From assembly GCF_036898095.1 (NCBI RefSeq), contig NC_090728.1, forward strand, positions 84,464,219-84,528,218: a stretch of DNA of 64,000 nucleotides, written 5' to 3'. How positions within the stretch are numbered: position 1 is the stretch's first letter; each line of letters opens with the position of its first letter. This DNA comes from Palaemon carinicauda (taxonomy: Eukaryota; Arthropoda; Malacostraca; Decapoda; Palaemonidae). The notes below the pieces were generated by a model. That model saw nothing but the letters and a program-made list of their open reading frames with translations. It was not told the DNA's origin and did not search any database. Below, in pieces: positions 43,538-56,950 of this stretch. A program made the translations under genes and the position numbers.

Positions 43538-45871
43538 AGGTCTCGCACGGTGATTTTCCCTGTTGCTCTCTCGTTACGCTTTGTTTTTTTCTGGATTTAT
43601 CATGCAATCTCCAGCCTCTTCTGCCTCTGGAGAGTTGAGTATTTGATCTGTACAGTGTATAAATTTCAGCTCCTGCCTCACAGTGAAATTAGGTTAATTT
43701 TAAGAGTTGGATCTTCGCCTTCACCGGAGGCGCCATGGGCGCTGTCGTTCATAACGCATGTGTTATTTAGTTAGCCTGAACGATTTCCCTGGTTTTAATA
43801 GCATGAATATTTACGAAGCTATTCAATTATATATGCTAGGAAGTTATATATTTTATGCCGATTGTATTCTTTAAAGTTTCGACGATTTAGGTAACCGAAC
43901 CTTGCCTGCGCTAGGCTTCCTAGCCTACGCGCTTTAGTTTACCTTCCTGCATGATATAGAACGACTTTCCTAGTTATAATAGCAATTAAATATGAAGCTA
44001 TTTAGGCAATTTATACTTGTAAGATATTTTGATTGCATATATTTCCTCTTCTCCATTGATCGTATATGAGAGAGTTTTGGCGATTAAGGTAACCGAATCT
44101 CGCCTGGCACTAGGCTACTAGCCTAGTGGCTATAGTATACTTTCATACATGTTCCCGGTTTACCCTCGTGTATCGTTTCATCAATTCAGGTGGAGATAGA
44201 TATCTCCTAGAATTATTATATAAATCGATACTCGTCTCCAGTGGAGATTTAAGGGTAATCCCTTCTCCCCTCTGGGTGCAGCCATAGGCTACAACCCTAT
44301 CTTGGTCTTGCTATTGAGTAGACACTCCGACTTGACTAGGCTAGTGTTTTCTGTCTCTTTCCTGGGCCGGCAGATAGCCGACTTGGGGTTTTTGACAGAA
44401 CCTCAGAGTATTCAATCTTTTGTCGATGGCCGGCCGGCAAGGTGAGTAGTCACTAACCTGCCAGCCTCAGCCTCCGGCATAAAAGGCTAGACCTCCCTAG
44501 GCCGCACTTGAAGTGGTTGTAGATGAAGCCACCTTCTCCCCTGCGGTTTAAAAGACTAGTCCTGTGCTCGCAGACCCTAGGCTGAAAAATAGACTTTCTT
44601 CTGCCACCTATGATGGCACCGGCACTGAAACAATGTTTCTCCCAGGTTAAGAGGGGCCGGCAAGCTACCGCCTCCCCCTTAACTCTATTTGCAGACCCTA
44701 GGTTGAAGAATAGTTATTCTTCTGCCACCTAGGACAGCGCCGATAATGAAACAGAGTTTCTTCAGGGTGTGGTAGGACCGGCAACCCTGCCGCCTCCTTC
44801 CACACTTCATCCAGGACCCTTTTCCCTACCCCCTCTGTCCTTTAGCGATGGCCTAGCCATCTCAACCCTTTGGCCGTCGTCCTACGATCTTGCCGCTTGC
44901 CGGCGGGTTGTGGGGCCGGCCGGGGCTCCTACAAAGCAGCTGAGTCACTCAGCCTTCCCTTATGGACGCAAGGCTCCTGGAAAAGCTGTGGCCCCTATTC
45001 TGTAGAGTGTTCTTCAGTCCTCCCTTGGACTGCCATCCACATACCAGCGGCCGGCAACGACCAGCAACGGTTTGTGTTTGGATGGAAGCCTGAATGATAC
45101 ATTCTCCCCTTCCATTTGAACCCTCATTCTGGAGGAAGGCAGTAAGATTAAGTACTTACACCCTTATTTATTGTTAACAAACATTTAATACGGTACCCTT
45201 CACTCCATGCTTTCTCTCTCTCTGTCAGCTAGTGCCGCCAGGTACTAACCCAGCCGGCAGATGCCGGCCGGGTTGGTGCCGCCGGGCACTAACCCATGCC
45301 GGCTGGGCCGGTGCCGCCGGGTAATGTCTCGCCGGCTGGATCGTGCCGCCAGGTGCTAGCCTAGCCGGCAACATACCGGCTAAAACTTCAGTATATGATT
45401 ATACAGTAGTCAGTATATTTGCAGTGTAGATCATACTGCAGACAGAAAACTATAGTATATATTATACAGTAGTTATTTTTCCAACATACCCTGTGTATCC
45501 TTGCACAGTCTATTGTTGAGACCAGTTCTATATTGAAGGAAAATATTTCTTTCAACAGACTGATAGATGATCAGTTAAAACTTACCCACATTATTAAAAC
45601 CTTGGGAAAAGTCAGTGTTAAGTTACACTTATCTATCCTTACAGGTTAGAATTCTTCCCTTGGGTTTCCTGAATAGGAAAACTCTAGGTTTTAATTTTGG
45701 GGAAGGTCGCAGCAATTGGCTGGACAGAAAACACAAGTATGTGTCTTTCCTAATTCCTTTCTAGCTTGTCTATCCTAAGCTAGGATGCAAAAGTATTAAT
45801 GATAATAGTTTATATAGTTTATCAGGTGAGATTAACTACCGCATACTTATTTAATTTTCCTCTCTTTACAG
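43538..45871 (+). other. Leader of beta copy 4, intron-like
   Basis: Non-coding, ending with a pyrimidine tract and TTTACAG (AG at 45870-45871). A short ORF at ATG 43602 carries the ASSASGELS peptide shared with copies 2 and 3. In-frame TAA at 45833 and no ATG precede the gag frame. Confidence 0.5.
44395..45400. repeat. GCCGGC-rich block in leader
   Basis: Scattered GCCGGC motifs plus, at 45230-45385, irregular repeats of a GTGCCGCCGGG(C/T)ACTAACCC-like unit of about 35 bp. These differ from the 18-bp array of copy 2 but resemble copy 5. Confidence 0.8.
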
Positions 45872-47874
45872 GGGGACCATCCCAAGTGCCTTGAAGTCTT
45901 CTGCAACGTAAGGAGCAAGGACTTCTGTGGCCATGAAGAGTGCAGGGCTCATGCTCCCTGCACAATTTCCAAGGGATTTCTCAAGTACTGGGACACCCAG
46001 GATTGCAAGATTTGCAAAGCCTTGATTACCGAGGCTTTTGATGACCCTAAGACAGCGGAGTCAAGGAATGCAGCATGAAGTAAGCTGCGCAGATGGGTTC
46101 GTGGCTTTCAAAAGAATGCCACGGGACCTTACCTTTTGAGTGAACGGATGCGCTCCTTGCTGTTCCCAAAAGCGGGTATGGAAGCTGTCATACCCCAGCC
46201 TCGACCTGAGATCCCTTGCGTCCAGATTGCCGTAGATACGGACGTCTCTGACGCAATGAAGGACATCCACTTAGATGAGAGGATGTCGGAGGTGTTTGAG
46301 GACACCGAGAAGGACCTTCTAGCTGAAGGTCTCGAAGAGGAGTCCACCTTGGCTCCTGAAGAAGAAGAGGATGATGTCTAATTGGAGTCCGTTTCTTCAG
46401 TTCCGGCCCCAGAACCATTACCCTCTACGTCTTCTGCTCCTCCATCAGATGACATGAGACAGTCAATGGCCAGTCTCATGGCAATGATGGAAAGTCTTTG
46501 TAAACAAAATGAAGAAAGGGACGCTGAATGGCAGAGAAGAATGGACCATCTCACCGTGTCCCGTGGGTCTCATAAGAGACTCAATGTTAAAGATCTTCCA
46601 CCTTGCTCTAATATTAATCCCTGGAGGTATGCAGAATACATGCCGATTACCAGCGGCAAGATCTTAATATCAGAGAAGCTGGGGGCTGTCCTTATTGAGG
46701 AAGTCGAATTCTGGCCCAGTTTTCAGTCTTACCCAGACTGCTTCGTCCATCTGAAGACGGAACCAACATCCAAGGAGGAGACAGAACCGAAGGAGGTCAT
46801 AGTACTTGACCACGGGAAGGCTCAGGCTCTTTTATCTAGTAGCCTGAATAGAAGGGCTTCACTAACTCGAAGGTGCCAGCCCTTAGCAAGAAACACTCCA
46901 CCTTTCTTGCTCCATCCTCATTAGCCTTTCCCTTTACATCAAAGGGGTTTAAGGCAGTCATGAAGGTAATAGAGGCAGGAAAACCTTGCCCTACACTCGA
47001 GGAGTGTAGGCCTTTATCTTTAGCCCTGCCCACGGAAGATAAGGACTGGAAGGAAGTCCACCTTACCTTCTCAGTTGGGAAGTTGAAGGCAGATATTGCT
47101 GGACATCAGTTCTGCAAAAATCTCCCCAAGCTGTCTGATTTTCTCTTGCATAGGGAGCAAGAGACAAAGGAAAGACTTGCCTCATCTCTATCTTTACAGA
47201 TTTGTCTAGAGACAGTGGCAAGCAATAGCAGAACCCCAGATATGAACATGGTCATGGCCAAAACTTATTTGGCTACTGTGGCCAAGGACCTGTATGGCTT
47301 TGTCAAAGCCAGACGTGCATGTAGGGAGTTCGTGTTTGCTTCTGCTTCAGTAAAACACGAACCCAGGAAGCTGATAGCTTCTAATATCTGGGGAAAGGAC
47401 CTCTTCCCAAGTGAAGTGTTCAAGGAAGTAGTAGACAAAGCTGCCACGGAGAATAGAAACCTTCTCCAGAAGTGGGTCATGTCGGCTAAGAGGAAGTCCT
47501 CGGATGAGGGTCCCCAGCCTAAGAGGAAAACTAATAGACTCAGGTTGCCCTCTCCCCCTGCCAGACAGCAGTAACATCAACAACTTCCCACAGTTCCCAT
47601 GACCGCGGTGCCCCAGATGGTGGCTCAACCCCAACCAACTTACCAGATGGTGCCTCAGCAGCTGGTTGCCCAGTCACCAGCGTTCAACCCTGCATTTGAG
47701 AGGCAGACCACTACCTTTCGTCCTAAGGGTAGAGGGTCTAAACGGGCTCCTCTATATACCCCCCAAGAGGTAAAGGCGGTGAAGGAGGTCGCGGTCAAGG
47801 AGGTAAGTCCTCCGGACAATCGAAGCAATGAGATGCTTCCGGTAGGAGGAAGACTCCAACAATTTCAGGATCGT
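45872..47874 (+). pseudogene. Gag ORF1, DIRS beta copy 4
   Basis: The Cys/His region is well preserved: HPKC, FCNVRSKDFCGHEEC, RAHAPC and DCKICKAL. It is followed by the acidic stretch, LNVKDLPPCSN, FWPSFQSYPDCFVHLKTEP, KARRACREFVF and IWGKDLFPSE. Lesions: TGA near 46076, TAA at 46379-46381, a frameshift near 46850 and TAA at 47572-47574 in the same Gln-rich place as copy 3. After that stop the frame runs on through the tail and, because of indels, into the ORF2 start, ending at TGA 47875. Confidence 0.8.
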
Positions 47875-49678
47875 TGACCCTTCGATCCTTGGGCCCACAG
47901 CCTAATCAAGAACGGAATCGGATGGAGCTGGAGGAAGGCTCCACCATCATTTCCTCAATTCTTCCAACACTACACCCCCGTACTGGAAGAATACACCCTA
48001 GAACCTTTGAGAAAGAGGGTGATAAGGAGGGTAAAGTACATCAAATTCCAAGGAGGGCTGTTTTGTGTTCCCAAGAAGGACTCAGACAAACTCAGAGTCA
48101 TCCTGGACTTGTCGCCACTCAACAAGTTCATAGAGAACTACAAGTTCAAGATGTTAACCCTTCAACACATAAGGACCCTACTACCAAAAGGGGCGTATAC
48201 GGTCTCGATAGACCTGGCAGATGCCTACTGGCATATTCCAGTCAACCGCCCTCTCTCCTCCTACCTAGGATTCAGGCTACAGAAAAAGAAGAATGTCTTC
48301 AGAGCCATGCCCTTCGGACTAAACATAGCCCCAAGGATGTTTACAAAGCTTGCAGACGCAGTCATTCAACAACTACGCCTAGAAGGTGTCCAGGTAGTAG
48401 CGTACCTGGACGATTGGCTATTGTGGGCAGCATCCAGGAGGGAATGTACGCAAGCATCCAAGAAAGTGATCCAGTTCCTGGAACATCTGGGATTCAAGAT
48501 CAATGTCAAGAAGTCTCGACTATCTCCAGCTCAAGAGTTTCAATGGCTTGGAGTCCATTGGAACTTAAAGTCACACCGTCTCCTTATTCCCCCAGGGAAG
48601 AGGAGGGAGATAGCAGGATCTGTCAAGAGACTACTGAAATCTGACAGGACCTCAAGACGCCAACAGGAAAGAGTACTGGGCTCTCTCCAGTTTGCATCAG
48701 TGACAGATCCAGTTTTAAGAGCACAGCTAAAAGATGCATCAGGAATATGGAGAAAATACGCATCAAACGCTCGAAGAGATCTAAGAAGACCAATACCGAA
48801 TACCGACCCTGCTACGATCACTTCTCAAGCCATGGTCGAAGGTCAAGAACCTAAAGAGGACCGTGCCCTTGCAACCACCTTCACCATCAGTCACCATCCA
48901 TATGGATGCCTCGAAGGAAGGATGGGGAGGTCACTCCCATCAACAGAAAGTCCAAGGGACTTGGTCTTCTCTATTCAAGACATTCCACATCAACTTTCTG
49001 GAGGGCATGGCAGTCTTTTTGACATTGAAGACACTCTCCCCTCAAAAATCAGTCCATATAAGACTGATCCTGGACAGCGAGGTGATAATGAGATGTTTGA
49101 ATCGTCAAGGCTCAAGATTGCCCCAAATCAACCAAGTGATGTTGTCCATCTTCCACCTAGCGGAAAAGAAGAGATGGCATTTATCAGCAGTTCACCTCCA
49201 AGGGTTCCGCAATGTGACGGCGGACGCTCTATCTAGGCTCACCCCGATAGAGTCAGAATGGTCCCTAGACGCAGACTCCTTCTCCTTCATCTTGCGTCAA
49301 GTCCCGGAACTGCAGATTGACCTCTTTACGACGAACGACAACAAAAAGCTACCTCGTTATGTGGCCCCTTACGAGGACCCTCTAGCGGAAGCGATGAATG
49401 CTATGTCCCTCGATTGGAACAGATGAAACCGGATCTACATGTTCCCTCCTACCAATCTCCTAATGAAGGTCCTCAGCAAGCTGAGATCCTTTTGGGAAAC
49501 GGCAGCTCTAGTGGCTCCCAAGTGGCCAAAGAGCAACTGGTTCTCTCTAGTATTGGAACTGAAGCTGAGGCTGGTCCCTCTGCTGGACCCAGCACTGTCT
49601 CAACAGGTTCAAAAGACGGCTGTCTTCGCTTCATCACAGAGAACCCAAAGCTTTCATCTCATGATTTTCTCTCCTTAG
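47833..49678 (+). pseudogene. ORF2: reverse transcriptase, RNase H, Dam-like methyltransferase domain, beta copy 4
   Basis: The reverse transcriptase is long and open (48007-48790): LFCVPKKDSDKLRVILDLSP, SIDLADAYWHIPV, AMPFGLNIAPRMF, YLDDWLLWAAS. A shift near 48795 moves RNase H (MDASKEGWGGH, LDSEVIMRCLNRQGS, VTADALSR) and the methyltransferase-like region (QIDLFTTNDNKK, YMFPPTN) to the next frame. TGA at 49424-49426 replaces a Trp codon. The ORF ends LMIFSP at 49678. TGA 47875 early in the ORF also replaces a Trp codon. Confidence 0.82.
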
Positions 49679-50109
49679 CAGTTAAGAAAAGATTTGGGAT
49701 CTCTAAAGGCAGTATAGACTTCTTAGAAGAATATAAGTCTAAGTCAACCAGAAGACAATATGAATCATCTTGGAAAAAGTGGGTTGCTTTCGTTAAAGTA
49801 AAAGGACCAAAATAAATCTCAATGGACTTCTGTCAGTCCTTCTTTATCCATCTTCATGAACAAGGTCTGGCAGCCAATACGATAACTACGTGTAAATCAG
49901 CTCTGACTAGACCCCTACTATAAGCCTTTCAAGTAGACTTGTCAAATGAAATATTTAACAAGATCCCTAGGGCATGTGCTAGACTTAGGCCTGCAGCCCC
50001 TCCGAAGCCCATCTCCTGGTCCTTAGACAAGGTCCTACACTATGCTTCAGCAGTGAACAATGAGGATTGTTCCCTGAAAGACTTGACTCAGAAAGTAATT
50101 TTCCTGTTT

Positions 50110-50694
50110 TCTAAGAAGATATCCCATTCCGTGTAACGATTTCCTACTTAACATCAAGAAATTGGTTTGTAATAAATGGCAACAGCACTGGGATAGTCTA
50201 GATGGCAATAAAATGAGAGAAGTAACAAATGCCATATCTCCTTGGAGGTATAACATGATGCCCCGAAAATGGGAGACTTCTCTTTTTCGTCTCTGTATAG
50301 GACACACTTGGTTGACACACGAGTTTTTGCTGAAGGGCCAACACCAACCCTATTGTGAAGACTGTTTAGTACCTCTAACAGTGAGGCATTTGTTGAGCGA
50401 ATGCCCCAATTATAATAACTTAAGGAATAGATATTTGTTTGAGGCTGGAGGTGAGGGTAGCAGGTTCATCCTTGCCAAGATTCTTGGACATGATGTGTCC
50501 TACTATGCAAGTGGCATTTTTAGATTTATTTCAGAAGCAGGACTTCTGAAAACTATCTAACGTTTATAATGACATCCAACTTTTATGGTTTTAATTGAAT
50601 AATCTTTAAATTTTTTGTATATAAAAACTAAATGATATCGGCGTCAATGACCTTATATGTCAGGATGCCTGAAAACCTTAAATCAATCAACCAA
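50110..50694 (+). mobile_element. 5'-truncated I-like LINE fragment
   Basis: A 585-bp insertion flanked by the 8-bp duplication TCCTGTTT (50102-50109 and 50695-50702). It ends with a short AATC-type tail (AAATCAATCAACCAA). The flanking recombinase sequence is continuous across it when compared with copies 1 and 3. Confidence 0.88.
50162..50560 (+). pseudogene. LINE ORF2 C-terminal zinc-finger region
   Basis: Encodes the last 132 residues of a LINE polyprotein: ETSLFRLCIGHTWLTHEFLL, then CEDCLVPLTVRHLLSECPNY, a CCHC-type finger typical of the C-terminus of I/Nimb/Jockey-related LINEs. Endonuclease, reverse transcriptase and RNase H are missing through 5' truncation. It ends at TAA 50558-50560. 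Confidence 0.75.
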
Positions 50695-51835
50695 TCCTGT
50701 TTGCTATAGCCTCAGGGGCTAGAGTTAGTGAAATAGTGGCCCTATCCAGAGATGAGGGCCATATTCAGTTCACAGAAGCGGGAGAACTGAATCTCTTTCC
50801 TGATCCAACATTTCTCGCTAAGAATGAGCTACCCACTAAAAGGTGGGGTCCCTGGAGAATCTGCCCTCTGAAGGAAGATATCTCACTATGTCCAGTTGGG
50901 TGTCTAAAGGTCTATCTTCGAAGAACTTCAGACTTCAGGGGAGGACAGCTCTTTAAAGGAGAAACTTCAGGATCAATTCTATCCCTAAAACAACTGAGGG
51001 CGAAAATCACCTATTTTATTCACAGAGCGGATCCTGACAGTACACCTGCAGGTCATGATCCAAGGGAAATCGCTTCATCACTGAACTTCTTTCAGTATAT
51101 GGATTTTGAGCGTCTTCAATCATACACTGGATGGAAGTCATCGAGAGTCTTCTACAAGCATTATGCGAAGCAAGTGCGCGAAATTAAGCGATACGTCGTG
51201 GCGGCAGGTAGTGTACTAAAACCTGTCGTCTAGCGCTGTGATGAACAGTGAATTGATTGGGACCATCAATCAAACGGGTGAGGGTATTGACACCTCTTAG
51301 TGCAATACTTTGAAGTGAATGTCTCCAAGGGGACACTAAGGACTGTTCTAATTAGCTGAGGTGAAGAAACATATATATAACACTAGTGCCGTGTGTACTT
51401 TTACAGTGTGAATAGACATTCAACATTATGAAAATTCATATTAGAAAATTTATCAAATTTTCAGATTACCGTGGCATTAATTAAGCTTTCCCTTTCAGGT
51501 GAAAACAAGAATTTTCTATGTTTTGAGTGGTTGTTATGTTTCTTATTAAATATATTAACATGTATATTATACCTGTTATTTTATGTTGTTTATTTCGTGC
51601 CAATAAAATTATCAATAGGTATTTGCATCTTATTTCGCCCTACCATTGAATTTTGATAAAATATATCAGAGTTTACTTACCCTTCAATAAACTGCATATA
51701 TTTAATTATGAACAAAATGTATAGCTATACCCTTGTTCCAACAAATGATATAACATTATTGAATAATGATTGTTCCAACATGTGATACATACAGAGAGAC
51801 CTGTGTGTAGGGATACTATGTTTGTTCTTATACTA

Positions 51836-54554
51836 CAGTAGACCCCCGGCATACGGCGTCCCCAGCTTACGTTTTTTTTCACGTTACGGTGTGGAATACG
51901 ATTTTTTTTCGTCCCCTCGTTACGACATTTTCCCCACCTTACAGCATCGAATTCCGAAACTCAAATATGGCGGTTTCTACGCGTACGGCTGTGCGAGTCA
52001 GTAGCTTACCACCATGCCCATACATCATTGCATACGTCACTAAGAAGCTGGTCTGCTATTGGTCGGCGTCATGGCGTCACTAAGATGCCGATACGCTATT
52101 GTCCGAAAATCCTCCCACAATGCCTGAGAGAGATGCTGCCTCTCTCTCTTTGTCATACGCGTGCTCAGTTCAAAATCTTGTGTGCGTTTCGTAAAGACTT
52201 GATCTCGTGTGAGTGATGCAATATCGTATTTTTTGTGCATTTTAGTGCTTAATTCTAACTTTAATTCGTTAGCCATGGGTCCCAAGATTGCTAGTGATGT
52301 TTAAAGGCAGAAGTAAGAAGATGATAACTATGGAAACGAAGCTGGAGATCAAAAAGAAATATGAAGAAGGCATGCGCATCGTTACCCTCGCTAGTACGTA
52401 TGGCTATAACCAATCACATTGGTACAATTATTAAGACTAAGGAGGCCATTAAAGCAAGTAAGTCTTCTAAAGGCATGACTGTCCTTGCCAGTGGAAGGAC
52501 CTCAATCAACGATGAGATGGAGAGACTCCTTCTTCTGTGGATTAAAGAGAAGGAAATCGCTGGTGATACACTCACGCAATCGGTAATTTTGCACAAGGCG
52601 AGCGCCATCTTTGCCGATCTCGTGGAAGTCCAGAGAGACGGCGGAGGCGAAGGATCGTTGCAGCAAGCCCCCCAAGAGTTCAAGGCTTCTCATGGGTGGT
52701 TTGATCGGTTTAGGAAGAGGACTGGTATTCACTCAGTCGTCAGGCATGGAAAGGTGGTCAGTTCTGACAAGAAAGCAGCAGAAGAATTTCTCAAGAAGTT
52801 TGAGAACGTAATTTCCAGAGAAGGCTACATTCCTCAGCAAGTTTTTAACTGCGATGAAACTGGCCTTTTCTGGAAGAAAATGCCCCGCCGTACATATATC
52901 ACAGCTGAAGAAAGGAAACTTCCTGGCCATAAACCAATGAAGGACAGACTTACACTTGCATTTTGTGCAAATGGTAGAGGGAATCTGAAAATTAAGCCCC
53001 TACTGTTATACCACTCAGAAAATCCTCGTGCCTTCAAGGCACAAAATATCACGAAGGAGAGGCTCTCGGTATTTTGGATGTCTAATGCTAAGGCCTGGGT
53101 CACGAGGACCATATTTATTGAGTGGATAAACGTCTGTTTTGGTCCTGCTGTCAAGAACTATTTAGAAGAGAACGATCTTCCTCTGAAATGTCTCCTGGTG
53201 CTGGACAATGCCCCTGCTCACCTTCCTGGCCTCGAGGACATCATTCATCCTGACTTCTCCTTCATTAAGGTTCTCTATCTGCCACCAAACACCATCCCTC
53301 TCCTCCAGACTATGGACCAGCAAGTGATTGCCAACTTCAAGAAGGTTTATACGAAGCATTTGTTCAAAAGATGCTTCAAAGTGACTGAAAACACTCAACT
53401 CACCCTCCGTGAATTTTGGAAGGGGCATTTTGACATCATTCAATGCCTGAAGATGATCGACGCAGCTTGGAATGAGGTTTCACGGCGCACCTTGACCTCC
53501 TCATGGAAGAAACTGTGGCCAGCTGTTGTGGCAGAACGAGACTTTGAAGGTTACGATCCCTCAACCGAAGACGAGGCCGTTGATGATCCTGCCCCTGAGG
53601 GTGATGTTGAGGAAATAATTTCAATGGCTAGGTCCATGGGGCTTGTTGTTGATGAGACTGACGTCCATAACCTTATCGAGGAGCACAAGGAGGAGCTTAC
53701 GACTGAAGACTTAAAGGAGTTGGAGGCAATGCAGTTGACGATCATTCAAGAAGAGCACAGCTCTAGTGGTGGCGAGGACGGGGTGGGGGGAGACTGAAGA
53801 AACGACATCGTCAGAAATAAGGGAAGCTATCGGTTGGTATGAAAACCTTACGAGTTTCATTGAAAAGAAACACCCAGAAAAACTTCACACAAGTCGTCTT
53901 ATGCAGTGTTAATGATAAGTGTATGAGTCATTTTAGGAATATGTTGAGGAATCGTCAGAAACAGGCTTCTTTTGGATAGATATTTCTCCAAAAGAGAAGT
54001 GTCAGAAAGCAAAGACGATAATAGTGATTTTATCAAAAAAGCTAAAAAAAAGAGTAATTTTTTAAGTTCTAAAAAAAAATCATAAAAAAAATTTCAAAAG
54101 GCAAAAATAATAAAAAGAAAGCATTTTTAATTTTAAGTGTTTAATAGTAAGAATAAATTTATTATCAAGTGTACATAACATAATTAGCATTGATGCATTT
54201 TTATATCTACCGTCTCCTCCCCCTTCTGCCTCCACCCACTACCAGTTCAAGTCACGTCACTCCAAAGGTAAATAAGATTTAATTTTTCCTTTATAGTACT
54301 GTACAGTATACAATTTCTATTTATCCTGTACATGTTATTTAATTATATACTGTACAGTACATGTATATTATATATAAGTATACTGTAGTACAGTGCTTAC
54401 TATACTACTGTATTGTATTTTGTTACATGCTAATTTTCAATGTTTTTACCAGGGGTTTTTCACGCATTAGCTATTCTATTACCCGCCATACGACATTTTC
54501 ACCATACGATACCAACTCCAGAACGGATTGATGTCGTATGGCGGGGGCCTACTG
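51836..54554 (+). mobile_element. pogo/Tigger DNA transposon (2.7 kb)
   Basis: Terminal inverted repeats of about 19 bp (CAGTAGACCCCCGGCATAC and CAGTAGGCCCCCGCCATAC read inward) are flanked by TA dinucleotides at 51834-51835 and 54555-54556. This matches pogo-group elements, which duplicate TA. It encodes one transposase and is inserted in the 3' region of DIRS beta copy 4. A long AT-rich tail lies between the gene and the right end. Confidence 0.92.
52361..53797 (+). pseudogene. Tigger-like transposase (N-terminus frameshifted)
   Basis: The 478-codon frame holds a CENP-B-type DNA-binding half (GWFDRFRKRTGI) and a DDE_1 catalytic domain with all three acidic residues: Asp in FNCDETGLF (codon at 52853), Asp in VLDNAPAHL (53204) and Asp in QTMDQQVI (53315). 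A Glu/Asp-rich tail follows. The expected first helix-turn-helix is encoded just upstream from ATG 52275 (METKLEIKKKYEEG, visible in another frame) but is separated by frameshifts near 52297 and 52410. Without that domain specific end binding is unlikely. The catalytic part looks recent. Confidence 0.85.
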
Positions 54555-54770
54555 TATATGCAAACCTTGAGGCTTCCTTTCCTAAGTCTAATATGACTTC
54601 CCTGCAGGGGCAGGAAGCACTAACATGGTTTATGCTTAGCAGTAATGACGTATAACGGTAACGCCATATGTCTCAATGGTCTGGATGACCAAGAGGAAAA
54701 AATTGTCCCAAGGTTAAGGCACTTTTAAAAAATCCACAGATACAGTACTTTCTAATAATTCTCTGGTAAA

Positions 54771-54864
54771 CTTCCATCAGGACGACATGGCTTGAGCCCA
54801 AAAAACGGATTTTGATCGTAGCGAAAAACCTATTTTTGGGTGAGATAGCCATGTCGTCCTGATG
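54771..54864. repeat. Internal complementary region, beta copy 4
   Basis: Same structure as in copy 3: left-end complement and right-end complement joined at A6. It has two substitutions in the middle (GATCGTAGCG instead of GAGCGAAGCG). Confidence 0.9.
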
Positions 54865-54943
54865 GACCGCCCTCCTTTTCTATAGAAAAGGCCTTGGCAG
54901 GGTCCTTCCCGAAACTACTATATCTGTAGCACCATGCTCAACG

Positions 54944-55198
54944 CTACAAGGAATAGCGTGCTGGGTTGACTACAGCACCATCTAGATACTCTATAGTAAT
55001 ACGAGAGGAAGGGTACCTTGATAACAGCTCCCCTTCTTTTTGCCACTTTTCCCCTCGAAGCGAAAACGCTATTCGGGGTGAAGAGCGTTATGTGTCGTAT
55101 CAAGCATACATCCCCTGATTATGCGATATCCTTAAGAGAAATCTTAAGGATATTCGCACCAGGAGTTAGAATTCTGGAGACCTAACGGTTAATTCTCT
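54944..55198. repeat. Right inverted terminal repeat, beta copy 4 (truncated)
   Basis: Pairs with 43200-43537 but stops after the TTAATTCTCTG block, so the terminal CATCAGGACGACATGG and the right-only extension are missing. It contains the stem ATATCCTTAAGA (55126-55137) with TCTTAAGGATAT (55142-55153) closed by a GAAA loop. Confidence 0.9.
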
Positions 55199-56419
<1,221 letters not shown>

Positions 56420-56805
56420 AAAACGGATTTTGAGCGAAGCGAAAAATCTATTTTGCGTGAGATAGCCATGTCGTCCTGATGGAAGGTTCCTTTAAGTAGC
56501 TTCCTAGGGTAGATTTGACTACAGTGATATTCCCAGAGAATTTACCTTTAGGTCTCCAGAATTCTAACTCCTGGCGTGAATATCCTTAAAGTTTCCTTTA
56601 AGGATATCACATAATATCAGGGGACGTATATCTTGATACGACACATAGCAATCTTCACCCCGAATAGCGTTTTCGCTTCGAGGGGGAAAGTGGCAAAAAT
56701 AGAAGGGGAGCTGTTATCAAGGTACCCTTCCTCTGTTACTATCTGAGTATCTAGATGGCGCCATCGTCGCCGCCATATTTATTCCTTGTAGCGCTGAGAA
56801 AGGTG
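56420..56805. repeat. Right inverted terminal repeat, beta copy 5
   Basis: Homologous to the other right repeats in reverse orientation. Stem ATATCCTTAAAG (56580-56591) pairs with CTTTAAGGATAT (56596-56607), loop TTTC. The outer extension starts AAAACGG at 56420. Confidence 0.9.
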
Positions 56806-56868
56806 CTACAGATACAGTAGTTTCGGGAGGGATCCTGCCAAGACCTTTTCATAGGAAGTAAGGCGGGT

Positions 56869-56950
56869 GCATCAGGACAACATGGCTAACTTACCTAAAA
56901 ATAGATTTTCTGTTTTTTGGGCTCAGGCCATGTCGTCCTGATGGAAGGTT
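56869..56950. repeat. Internal complementary region, beta copy 5 (shortened)
   Basis: Contains both arms and the T6-GGG junction, but about 17 bp of the right-end complement (the CGCTTCGCTCAAAATCC part) is missing compared with the other copies. This may impair circularisation. Confidence 0.85.

Larger units (their letters stand above)
49414..51233 (+). pseudogene. ORF3: tyrosine recombinase, beta copy 4, split by a LINE
   Basis: Overlaps ORF2 from at least 49414 to 49678. The N-terminal part reads KKRFGISKGSIDFLEEYKSK; stops at 49813 and 49921 interrupt it. At 50110-50694 a LINE fragment is inserted. The catalytic part resumes at 50703: ASGARVSEIVALSR, HDPRE (His and Arg kept) and KHYAKQV (Tyr), ending at 51233. 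Its four catalytic positions are intact but the gene is broken in three places. Confidence 0.82.
43193..55198 (+). mobile_element. DIRS retrotransposon, family beta, copy 4, with two younger insertions
   Basis: Starts at T7 plus GGGC inside the Gypsy protease. The order matches copy 3, but the recombinase gene is interrupted by an I-like LINE fragment (50110-50694) and the 3' region by a Tigger element (51836-54554). The right repeat is cut at about 55198, losing its last roughly 90 bp and the end. Without the insertions the copy would be about 8.7 kb. Confidence 0.9.
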
